48,061 nt of DNA from Sphingomonas sp. (GTDB taxonomy: Bacteria > Pseudomonadota > Alphaproteobacteria > Sphingomonadales > Sphingomonadaceae): positions 1-48,061 of the forward strand of contig NZ_JACCSU010000093.1 in assembly GCF_013812825.1 (NCBI RefSeq). The letters are read 5' to 3'. The stretch's first letter is position 1. The number at the start of each line of letters is the position of its first letter. The notes beneath the pieces are model-generated. The model did not search any database, was not told the origin of the DNA, and saw only the letters and a program-made list of their open reading frames with translations. A program made the position numbers and the translations under genes. Shown piece after piece: positions 41,698 through 48,061 of the stretch.

Positions 41698-41901
41698 TTA
41701 ACCTTTTGTCTCGTCCCGATCGCGCTGGCGCCATATTGCTCGATCCGCTTCATCGATCGCCTGCAGTAAGCCCTCGAAGCATGGCGTGTCATCCACCGGC
41801 CAAGCCCGGTCGAATGATGCACCGAGCGCTTGGAGATCGTCTGCCGTCAGAAGCCCAATGGCCACGATCGGCTTGCCGCGAATGGTCCAGTCCACTGACA
41901 T
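41698..41901 (-). CDS. Small hypothetical protein (67 residues)
   Basis: MSVDWTIRGKPIVAIGLLTA is followed by DDLQALGASFDRAWPVDDTP and CFEGLLQAIDEADRAIWRQR, a compact alpha/beta protein. I recall similar sequences, with SFDRAxPVD and AIDEADR, in sphingomonads. There is no strong ribosome binding site before the ATG at 41901. Function unknown. Confidence 0.6.
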   Translation of the reverse strand: MSVDWTIRGKPIVAIGLLTADDLQALGASFDRAWPVDDTPCFEGLLQAIDEADRAIWRQRDRDETKG

Positions 41902-42098
41902 AGGTCAGGTAAAACGCAGCGAAGTGCGGGAAGCCCAAATTATTTCGCCACTGCATCTGCGGAGTTACCGTCCTGGTCGCTTCCGCGACAGACATTTTGC
42001 CGGGGTGATCCTCGGGCCTCCGTTCAGCTCAGAGAAAGCCGCAAGTCCCTGTAGAACAAGACGAAACGTCGGTGTTTCTATTCCCCGGGGGCGCATTG

Positions 42099-42305
42099 AT
42101 GGCCGACTACAAGCTCTTCTGTTTCGACGGCGCTGGCAAGCTATGGGTCGACGATTGGATCTCCGCCGATAGCGACGAAAAGGCTGTGGCCGCGGCGAGG
42201 GCTATTCGGGACGCCGTCAAGTGCGAGGTATGGCAGCGGGACCGACTTGTGGCGACAATTCAGGACGGACGAGCGTTCTTTGGTGAGTCCCGGCCGATTA
42301 TTTAG
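42099..42305 (+). CDS. Small hypothetical protein (68 residues)
   Basis: MADYKLFCFDGAGKLWVDDW, ISADSDEKAVAAARAIRDAV, KCEVWQRDRLVATIQDG: strand, helix, strand with the appearance of a real domain. Start at the ATG at 42099, with CGGGGGC 6 bases upstream; the longer frame begins within unrelated sequence. Short proteins with this YKLYCLDxxGK opening are frequent in sphingomonads as I recall; function unknown. Confidence 0.6.
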   Translation: MADYKLFCFDGAGKLWVDDWISADSDEKAVAAARAIRDAVKCEVWQRDRLVATIQDGRAFFGESRPII

Positions 42306-42327
42306 GCTGACGATCCTCGCGCTTTAA

Positions 42328-42390
42328 TGTCCGCTTCGGTCGAAAGCGGACCTAATCGCCTGCAATCAGCAATGGGTCGAAAGCGGACAG
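42328..42390. repeat. Two degenerate TGTCCGC palindromes
   Basis: A copy at 42328-42353 (TGTCCGCTTC, GGTCG, AAAGCGGACCT) and a half copy at 42370-42390 (CAATGGGTCGAAAGCGGACAG), between two small genes. Confidence 0.7.
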
Positions 42391-42401
42391 GCTCCGAGTT
42401 C

Positions 42402-42524
42402 TTAGAAGTTCAGGCGGCCTGTCAGATAGAGGAAAAGCAGGATGGCGCCCGACACCAGGAGGACTGCCGTTCCGTAACTTAGCCCGTAGCCACGCCGGCC
42501 TTCAGAGAAACGTCGACGCCACAT
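42402..42524 (-). CDS. Single-helix small membrane protein (40 residues)
   Basis: The ATG at 42524 has AGGGAG 9 bases upstream. The product is a basic N-terminus (MWRRRFSEGRRGYG), one membrane helix (YGTAVLLVSGAILLFLYLTG) and a five-residue tail. The frame is open to 42656, but that part overlaps a palindrome and is not protein-like. Unknown family. Confidence 0.55.
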   Translation of the reverse strand: MWRRRFSEGRRGYGLSYGTAVLLVSGAILLFLYLTGRLNF

Positions 42525-42613
42525 GATGCACTCCCTGGCAATTGAGGCTGAACGCAGGGCTGGCTCAGCGCGTTCCTGCGACAGCCTTTGCGGCCATCCA
42601 GCGGGGAGCCAAG

Positions 42614-42641
42614 TGTCCGCGCTGGGCCCAAAGCGGGCATT
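42614..42641. repeat. TGTCCGC palindrome, last copy
   Basis: TGTCCGCGCT, GGGCCC, AAAGCGGGCATT. Both arms are partly altered. It is the last family copy, 70 bases before the VOC gene. Confidence 0.65.
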
Positions 42642-42711
42642 GGACAATTGCGACAACCGCTCGGCCGCTGGCGTGCTTGCTTTCCACGGGCGGCGGTGAA
42701 AAAGCGCGGAT

Positions 42712-43134
42712 GTGACCCGCCCGCCGTTCCACCTCGCCTTTCCGGTCGACGACCTCGCCGCCGCGCGCGACTTCTACGGGCGGGTGCTCGGCTGCCCGGA
42801 AGGGCGGAGCGCCGAGCATTGGGTCGATTTCGACTTTCACGGCCACCAGATCGTCGCCCACCTCGCCCCGGGCTCGGAGCGCAACAAGGCCGGCAATTTG
42901 GTCGACGGCGAGGACGTGCCGGTGCCACATTTCGGGCTGGTGCTGGCGATGGACGACTGGCGGGCGCTGGCGCGCCGGCTGGAGGCCTCGGGCGTCGAGT
43001 TCATCATCCCGCCGACCGTGCGCTTTGCCGGCGAGCCCGGCGAGCAGGCGACGATGTTCCTCGCCGATCCGGCCGGCAACGCGCTCGAGTTCAAGGCGAT
43101 GGCCGATCCGGGCAAATTGTTCGCCGCTCACTAG
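42712..43134 (+). CDS. VOC family (glyoxalase-like) protein
   Basis: A 140-residue protein of the vicinal oxygen chelate fold. Residues 6-65 ([38 protein letters not shown]) and 75-135 ([40 protein letters not shown]) form the two beta-alpha-beta-beta-beta modules. His 8 and Glu 129 (NALEFK) match metal-ligand positions of the family. The substrate is unknown. GTG start at 42712; no ATG fits better. It converges on corC, 15 bases apart. Confidence 0.85.
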   Translation: MTRPPFHLAFPVDDLAAARDFYGRVLGCPEGRSAEHWVDFDFHGHQIVAHLAPGSERNKAGNLVDGEDVPVPHFGLVLAMDDWRALARRLEASGVEFIIPPTVRFAGEPGEQATMFLADPAGNALEFKAMADPGKLFAAH

Positions 43135-43149
43135 CGGCTGGAGGGCCGG

Positions 43150-44025
43150 TCAGGGGGCGCCCGGCACTTCGGGCGCGTGCAGGCGCACCCGGCGGACCCG
43201 GCGACCGTCGGAGTCGATGCACTCGAGCCGCCAGCCGGTTGGATGGACGACCGATTCGCCCGGCTTCAGGACCCGGCCGGCGATCAGGAACACCAGCCCT
43301 CCAAGCGTGTCGATTTCGTCCTCTTCGGCGGTCAGCCGAGCATCGACCGTCTCGGTCAGCTCCTCGAGCTCGAGCCGCGAGTCCGCCTCCCACAGCCCTT
43401 CCTCGAGCATGATCAGCATGCGGTCGGCTTCCTCGTCGTGCTCGTCCTCGATCTCCCCGACGATCTCCTCGACCACGTCCTCGATGGTCACCAGCCCTTC
43501 AGTGCCGCCGAACTCGTCGACGACGATCGCGAGGTGGATATGGTCGGCGCGCATCCGCGCCAGCAAGTCGATGACGCCCATCGATTCCGGGACGAACAAC
43601 GGGGTTCGCATCAGGGCCGCGGGCGACCGGTCGCGGGTCTCGTCGACGTCGGCGATGAAGACGTCCTTGATATGGTACATGCCGACGACTTCATCGAGGC
43701 CGTCGCCGTAGACGGGGAGTCGGCTGTGGCCGGCGTCGGCAAACGCCCGGATCAGGTCCTCGAAGCTGATCGTCGAGGGGACCGAGATGATTTCGCCGCG
43801 GGGCACGCAGATGTCGCCCGCGGTGCGGTCGCCCATCTGCAGCAGATTGCGGAGCATCTGCCGCTCGTGCGGCGACAGGTCGCCCGACACCGGGTGGTTC
43901 GTCTCGGCTTCGTCGATCGCTTCCTCGATCTGGTCGCGAAGGCTGGTTTCGCCGTCATCGCCGAAGATCAAGGCGCGCATTCCGCGCCACAGCCTCGAGC
44001 CGACCTCGTCCTGCTGGGTCGCCAT
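43150..44025 (-). CDS. corC: CBS-domain transporter-associated protein, CorC-like
   Basis: A 291-residue soluble protein: a short N-terminal region, a pair of CBS domains (about 80-205; DICVPRGEIISVPSTISFED, HSRLPVYGDGLDEVVGMYH, VVDEFGGTEGLVTIEDVVEE) and a CorC/HlyC C-terminal domain (about 225-290). In E. coli CorC is linked to magnesium/cobalt homeostasis. The start is the ATG at 44025, overlapping the ybeY end. It is the last gene of the fur-plsC-miaB-phoH-ybeY-corC run. Confidence 0.9.
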   Translation of the reverse strand: MATQQDEVGSRLWRGMRALIFGDDGETSLRDQIEEAIDEAETNHPVSGDLSPHERQMLRNLLQMGDRTAGDICVPRGEIISVPSTISFEDLIRAFADAGHSRLPVYGDGLDEVVGMYHIKDVFIADVDETRDRSPAALMRTPLFVPESMGVIDLLARMRADHIHLAIVVDEFGGTEGLVTIEDVVEEIVGEIEDEHDEEADRMLIMLEEGLWEADSRLELEELTETVDARLTAEEDEIDTLGGLVFLIAGRVLKPGESVVHPTGWRLECIDSDGRRVRRVRLHAPEVPGAP

Positions 44026-44525
44026 CAGCCGGCGCTCTCGTAGGGATTGGCGATCCCGAGCCGGGCGAGCGCGCGAACCTCGCGCTGTTCCATGTTCGCG
44101 GCCGACTCGTCGTCGCCGTGATCGTCGCCGAGCAGGTGCAGCGTTCCGTGAACCAGCAGATGGGCCGCATGGTCCTCGATCGGGATCGCCTTGGCTGCCG
44201 CCTCGGCGGCGCAGATTCCGCGCGCGAGCACGACGTCGCCGAGCAGCAGCCCGGGACCGCTGTCGGATTCGAGCTCGGTTGTCTCCGCCATCGGAAACGA
44301 CAGCACGTTGGTCGGCCGGTCGTTGCCGCGCCATTGCTCGTTGAGCGCCCGGACTTCCTCGTCGCTGGTCAGTCGGACCGAGATCTCGACCGGGCGCGAG
44401 CCGGTCGCAAGCTGCGGGAAAGCGCTCTCGGCGATGGCCGACTCCGCCGACTTGCGCGCCAGAGCCGCCCAGTCGGTGCTACTGTCCCACTCCGCGTCGG
44501 TCTCGATGGCGATCTCGAGCATCAT
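44025..44525 (-). CDS. ybeY: Endoribonuclease YbeY
   Basis: A 166-residue zinc-dependent RNase needed for 16S rRNA 3'-end maturation and ribosome quality control. The metal motif HGTLHLLGDDH (H-x3-H-x5-H) is complete, and RALNEQWRGNDRPTNVLSFP is the second family signature. I take the ATG at 44525 (MMLEIAIETDAEW) with GAGG 6 bases upstream rather than one nine codons earlier that would overlap phoH. corC begins at its stop. Confidence 0.95.
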   Translation of the reverse strand: MMLEIAIETDAEWDSSTDWAALARKSAESAIAESAFPQLATGSRPVEISVRLTSDEEVRALNEQWRGNDRPTNVLSFPMAETTELESDSGPGLLLGDVVLARGICAAEAAAKAIPIEDHAAHLLVHGTLHLLGDDHGDDESAANMEQREVRALARLGIANPYESAG

Positions 44526-44532
44526 CTGCGCC

Positions 44533-45537
44533 TCAAGCTCCCGGCCCCTCATAAGCCTCGACGATGCGGCCGACGAGCGGATGGCGCACCACGTCGGCGG
44601 CGGTGAAGCGGATCACGGCGATGGTCTTGATGCCCGACAGGCGCGACACGGCGTCGGCGAGCCCCGACTTGCCCGGATCGGGCAGGTCGACCTGCGTCGG
44701 GTCGCCGCAGATCACCATCCGGCTGCGCATCCCGAAGCGGGTCAGGAACATCTTCATCTGCAGCGGGGTCGTGTTCTGCGCCTCGTCGAGGATGATGAAG
44801 GCGTCGTTGAGCGTGCGCCCGCGCATGAACGCCAGCGGCGCGATCTCGATCTCGCCGGACGCGATCCGCCGCTCGACCTGCTCGGTCGGGAGCATGTCGT
44901 AGAGCGCGTCGTAGAGCGGCCGCAAATAGGGGTCGACCTTGTCCTTCATGTCGCCCGGCAGGAAGCCGAGGCGCTCGCCGGCCTCGACCGCGGGGCGCGA
45001 CAGGATCAGCCGGTCGACGCTGCCGCTGATCAGCTGCGAGACCGCCTGGGCGACCGCGAGATAGGTCTTGCCGGTGCCGGCCGGACCAAGCGCGAAGATC
45101 ATGTCGTCGCGGGCCAGCGCTTCCATGTAGGCGGTCTGGACGACCGAGCGCGGAACGATGGTCTTCTTGCGCGTCCGGATCATCGCCCGGGGCGGCGAGG
45201 TGACGTCGTCTTCGATGATTCCGTCGAGGCTCGGCTGGGCGGCCATCCCGATCACCGATTCGACCGCCGCCGCGTCGATGTCATGGCCCTGGTCGAGGCG
45301 GTTGTAGAGACCGACCAGAACGTCGCGCGCCCTGGCCGCCGAATCGGCCTCGCCCTCGATCTGGACCCGGTTGCCGCGCGCGGCGATGTGGACCCCGAGC
45401 CGCTGCTCGATGGCGATCAAATGCCGGTCATAGTCGCCGAACAGGGGCCCGAGCAGGTACGGCTGGTCGAACTCGAGCTCGAGGCGAGCGCGGCCCTGCT
45501 CGTTGGAGGGCACGGCGGCGAGGTCCCGGCGGGCCAT
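44533..45537 (-). CDS. phoH: PhoH family ATPase
   Basis: A 334-residue PhoH/YbeZ-type protein. An N-terminal KH-like region (about 20-110; RLGVHIAARGNRVQIEGEAD) precedes the P-loop ATPase domain with Walker A FALGPAGTGKTYLA, Walker B FIILDEAQNTTP, and CGDPTQVDLPD as sensor. In E. coli YbeZ acts with YbeY in RNA metabolism, and here too it directly precedes ybeY. Start at the ATG at 45537, which overlaps the miaB stop; the longer frame is the miaB shadow. Confidence 0.95.
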   Translation of the reverse strand: MARRDLAAVPSNEQGRARLELEFDQPYLLGPLFGDYDRHLIAIEQRLGVHIAARGNRVQIEGEADSAARARDVLVGLYNRLDQGHDIDAAAVESVIGMAAQPSLDGIIEDDVTSPPRAMIRTRKKTIVPRSVVQTAYMEALARDDMIFALGPAGTGKTYLAVAQAVSQLISGSVDRLILSRPAVEAGERLGFLPGDMKDKVDPYLRPLYDALYDMLPTEQVERRIASGEIEIAPLAFMRGRTLNDAFIILDEAQNTTPLQMKMFLTRFGMRSRMVICGDPTQVDLPDPGKSGLADAVSRLSGIKTIAVIRFTAADVVRHPLVGRIVEAYEGPGA

Positions 45538-46877
45538 CAGGCGGCAGCCCTGGAAGTTCGCTCGGAGCGCACTTCGCCGGCCATGCTGTTGGGACCCGCG
45601 GCGACCAAGGTGACGTCGACCATCTCGCCCGGTGGAGCGGCGCTTTGGAAATGCACCGACTGCATCCATGGGCTGCGGCCGATCATCTGCCCGTCGTGGC
45701 GGCCCTTGCGCTCGACCAGCACTTGCGTGTCGAGACCGACCTTTGATTGATTGAAAGAAAGCTGATGGACCGCGATGCGCTCGTGCAGCCTCCGCAGTCG
45801 TTCTTCCATGATCTCGGGGGCAATCTGATCCTCCATCGCGGCGGCCGGAGTTCCCGGGCGCGAGCTGTATTTGAACGAATAAGCCGCCGCGTAGCCGACC
45901 GCGTCGACGATCCTCAGAGTCGCTTCGAAGTCCGCGTCGCTCTCACCCGGGAAGCCGACGATGAAGTCGCCGGAGAACGCGATGTCGGGCCGCGCCGAGC
46001 GGACTTTGTCGATGGTCCGCAGATAGCTGTCGGTCGAATGGCTGCGGTTCATCGCTTTCAGGATCCGGTCGCTGCCCGACTGAACCGGCAGGTGCAGATA
46101 GGGCATCAGCTTGTCGATCTCGCCGTGCGCGGCGATCAGCCCGTCGCTCATGTCGGCCGGGTGGCTGGTGGTGTAGCGGATGCGCTCGAGGCCATCGATC
46201 CGCGACAACGCCCGGATCAGCGCATCGAGCCCGCGATCGCCCCCCGTCTCGTCATCGGCGCTCCACGCGTTCACATTCTGGCCGAGCAAGACGATTTCGC
46301 GTGCTCCCGCCCCGACCAGGGCGTGGGCCTCGGCGATAACGTCCTTCCACGGCCTCGAGATCTCGGCCCCGCGGGTGTAGGGCACGACGCAATAGGTGCA
46401 GAATTTGTCGCAGCCTTCCTGGACGGTGAGGAAGGCGCTCGGAGCCGCGCGCCGCCGCCGCGGCAGCCGGTCGAACTTGGACAGCGCCGGCATGCCGGTG
46501 TCGATCGGCCGCGAGCCGCGCGCCGCGTCGGCGACCATCTCCGGCAGTCGGTGGTAGGATTGCGGCCCGACGACGATGTCGATCATCTTCGAGCGCGCCT
46601 GGGCTTCGCTGCCTTCGGCCTGGGCGACGCAGCCGGCGAGCGCGACCAGCGGGCGGGAGCCGTCGGGCCGCCGCAAGCGGCCGATGTCGGAATAGGCCTT
46701 TTCCGCCGCTTTCTCGCGGATGTGACAGGTGTTGAGGACGACCAGGTCCGCGTCCTCGCCGGGCGCGGCCGGCGCAAGGCCGGTGTCGCTCAGCAGTTCG
46801 GCCATGCGCTCGCCGTCGTAGACGTTCATCTGGCAGCCGAAAGACTTGATGCTGAAGCTCTTGGGGGCGGAAGTCAT
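45537..46877 (-). CDS. miaB: tRNA-2-methylthio-N6-dimethylallyladenosine synthase
   Basis: A 446-residue radical-SAM methylthiotransferase that converts i6A37 to ms2i6A37 in tRNAs reading UNN codons. Cys of the N-terminal UPF0004 domain are in SFGCQMNVYDGE and LNTCHIREKA; the radical-SAM cluster is CDKFCTYCVVPYTRG. A C-terminal TRAM domain follows (VGLDTQVLVERKGRHDGQMI). The ATG at 46877 is chosen because the upstream frame is not conserved. Its stop overlaps the phoH start. Confidence 0.97.
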   Translation of the reverse strand: MTSAPKSFSIKSFGCQMNVYDGERMAELLSDTGLAPAAPGEDADLVVLNTCHIREKAAEKAYSDIGRLRRPDGSRPLVALAGCVAQAEGSEAQARSKMIDIVVGPQSYHRLPEMVADAARGSRPIDTGMPALSKFDRLPRRRRAAPSAFLTVQEGCDKFCTYCVVPYTRGAEISRPWKDVIAEAHALVGAGAREIVLLGQNVNAWSADDETGGDRGLDALIRALSRIDGLERIRYTTSHPADMSDGLIAAHGEIDKLMPYLHLPVQSGSDRILKAMNRSHSTDSYLRTIDKVRSARPDIAFSGDFIVGFPGESDADFEATLRIVDAVGYAAAYSFKYSSRPGTPAAAMEDQIAPEIMEERLRRLHERIAVHQLSFNQSKVGLDTQVLVERKGRHDGQMIGRSPWMQSVHFQSAAPPGEMVDVTLVAAGPNSMAGEVRSERTSRAAA

Positions 46878-46888
46878 GTGTGACGCGC

Positions 46889-47641
46889 CTATAAGCCAGC
46901 CGCGGCGATACCGGAAGGCGCAAGCGCAGCCGCGATCGCATCGTGAGCGGCCTTCGCCATCGCCTTTCGGCCGAGCGAGGGATCGAGCGGCTCGAGAAGC
47001 CGAACGGTCGCGGTCATCCGCCCCTTGCGACCGAGGATTCGGATCGCGTTGGCGACCCCATGCTCGCCCTTCGCCCAGCCCAGCGAGCGCATCGCCGCTC
47101 CATAGTCGATCGCCGCCGGCTGGATCGCGCACCCCGGCGGAGGCGGCGCGACCGCGGTCAGCAGAGCCGGCCGAAACGGCAGCAGCCGGCCGCCGCCCAA
47201 TACCGTCCCTTCGGGAAACAGTGCCAGCGGCTGGTCGCCCCTCAGGGCGTTGCGGACCGCCGCGGTCTGCTCGTGCAGCCCGCGCCTGTCGGAGCGCTCG
47301 ATGTAGAGGGTGCGATTCTGGTCGGCGAGCCACTTCATCACCGGGTTGCGGGCAAGCTCGGCCTTGGAGACGAACGCGCAGCCGGTCGCCGATGCGAGCA
47401 CCGGGACGTCGAGCCAGCTGGTGTGATTAGCGAGCAGCAGCGAGTGCGAGTCGGCGAGCCTGCCCTCGACCTGGACATCGACTCCGCAGATTGCCGCCGA
47501 GCCGGCAAGAAATCGCCGCGGCCAGCGCGACTGGCCGAACATTCGCGACACCAGGTGCGGGACGACGCACAGCAAGATCCAGCCGGCCAGCGCGGCGATC
47601 CGAATTCCTGCCCGCCAGGCGGACGAGGGCGGTTCAGCGAC
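46889..47641 (-). CDS. plsC: 1-acyl-sn-glycerol-3-phosphate acyltransferase, PlsC-like
   Basis: About 250 residues of a PlsC-type acyltransferase that makes phosphatidic acid from lysophosphatidate. A hydrophobic N-terminal segment (IAALAGWILLCVVPHLVSRM) is followed by the catalytic box LLLANHTSWLDVPVL (H-x4-D), KAELARNPVMKWLADQ, and LALFPEGTVLGGG, the glycerol-phosphate site. No ATG, GTG or TTG starts this frame near the fur end, so the 5' end at 47641 is uncertain: the natural start could be ATT or GTC, or part of the gene may be missing. It follows fur and precedes miaB. Confidence 0.8.
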   Translation of the reverse strand, partial: VAEPPSSAWRAGIRIAALAGWILLCVVPHLVSRMFGQSRWPRRFLAGSAAICGVDVQVEGRLADSHSLLLANHTSWLDVPVLASATGCAFVSKAELARNPVMKWLADQNRTLYIERSDRRGLHEQTAAVRNALRGDQPLALFPEGTVLGGGRLLPFRPALLTAVAPPPPGCAIQPAAIDYGAAMRSLGWAKGEHGVANAIRILGRKGRMTATVRLLEPLDPSLGRKAMAKAAHDAIAAALAPSGIAAAGL

Positions 47642-48056
47642 CGCGGTCGAGGGCGACGCCGTACAGCTCCATGCGGTGGTCGACCAGGCGGAAGCCGAGC
47701 TTCTCGGCGATCCGCTTCTGAAGCTCCTCGAGATCCTCGTCGACGAACTCGATGACCTTGCCGGTCTCGACATCGATCAGATGGTCGTGATGAGCGTCCG
47801 ACGCGGCTTCGTAGCGCGAGCGGCCGTCGCCAAATTCATGCCGTTCGAGAATGCCGGCTTCCTCGAACAGGCGCACAGTACGGTAAACGGTCGCGATCGA
47901 AATGTTGGAATCGATCGCCGACGCGCGTGCATGGAGCGTCTCGACGTCGGGATGGTCTTCGCTGTCGCCGAGGACGCGGGCGATGGTCCGCCGCTGCTCG
48001 GTGATCCGGAGGCCCTTGGCGGCGCAAAGCGCCTCAATGTCGATGCTTCGCGGCAT
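47634..48056 (-). CDS. fur: Fur family metal-dependent repressor
   Basis: A 140-residue protein of the ferric uptake regulator family. Residues about 1-80 are the winged DNA-binding domain (GLRITEQRRTIARVLGDSED, NISIATVYRTVRLFEEAGI) and about 85-140 the dimerisation domain with the metal-ligand stretch DAHHDHLIDVETGKVIEF. The CxxC pair of zinc-binding Fur is absent, as common in alphaproteobacterial Fur/Mur. Whether it senses iron or manganese cannot be told. The start at 48056 is near the window edge, so its promoter is outside the window. Confidence 0.92.
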   Translation of the reverse strand: MPRSIDIEALCAAKGLRITEQRRTIARVLGDSEDHPDVETLHARASAIDSNISIATVYRTVRLFEEAGILERHEFGDGRSRYEAASDAHHDHLIDVETGKVIEFVDEDLEELQKRIAEKLGFRLVDHRMELYGVALDRGR

Positions 48057-48061
48057 GAGAG

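Overview
The window is GC-rich and looks like chromosomal DNA of an alphaproteobacterium of the order Sphingomonadales. The evidence is gene order (fur-plsC-miaB-phoH-ybeY-corC, lnt-metK-trmB, rimP-nusA-ylxR-infB-rbfA and truB-rpsO-pnp), the Fur, NusA and TonB sequences, and many dispersed palindromes with TGTCCGCTTT / AAAGCGGACA arms of a type familiar from sphingomonad genomes. These assignments come from reading the sequence; no database search was run.

Region 1 (1-1.36 kb): a hydrophilic DUF2171-type protein gene on the minus strand, then tRNA-Ala(CGC). Region 2 (1.35-19.69 kb): a mosaic island inserted at the tRNA 3' end. An 18-bp copy of the tRNA end (1348-1365) recurs at 19677-19694, which fits attL and attR. 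Next to attL are a P4-type tyrosine integrase and a compact, translationally coupled block: an AlpA-like HTH protein, a RepA-like ATPase, a DUF5681 protein and four tiny proteins whose starts and stops overlap. The rest of the island is cargo: a single-domain response regulator, a LysM/BON protein, a Crp/Fnr regulator, a broken histidine kinase, a trimeric autotransporter adhesin, an EF-hand protein, several small HTH or hypothetical proteins, and a large serine recombinase bracketed by two copies of a second palindromic repeat. At least two genes are frameshifted and the right end holds gene remnants.

Region 3 (19.7-39.1 kb): conserved core genes, nearly all on the minus strand, for translation, transcription and RNA turnover (msrB, pnp, rpsO, truB, tdk, rbfA, infB, ylxR, nusA, rimP), a type III polyketide synthase with an isoprenylcysteine-methyltransferase-like partner, trmB, metK and lnt. 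Plus-strand insertions are a TonB-like protein, a PQQ-type sugar dehydrogenase and a small secreted protein. Apart from one degenerate copy, this block has no TGTCCGC palindromes.

Region 4 (39.1-43.1 kb): a second palindrome-dense accessory patch between lnt and corC, genes that often adjoin in related genomes. It holds a Tat-type intradiol dioxygenase, a LysR regulator, a DUF4242-like protein, several very small genes and a VOC protein. Region 5 (43.15-48.06 kb): the conserved minus-strand run corC, ybeY, phoH, miaB, plsC and fur, with overlapping or nearly touching genes.

The least explained parts are the tandem small coiled-coil genes at 5.3-6.1 kb, the composite repeats at 8.1 and 19.2 kb, and the serine recombinase module at 17.0-19.3 kb.
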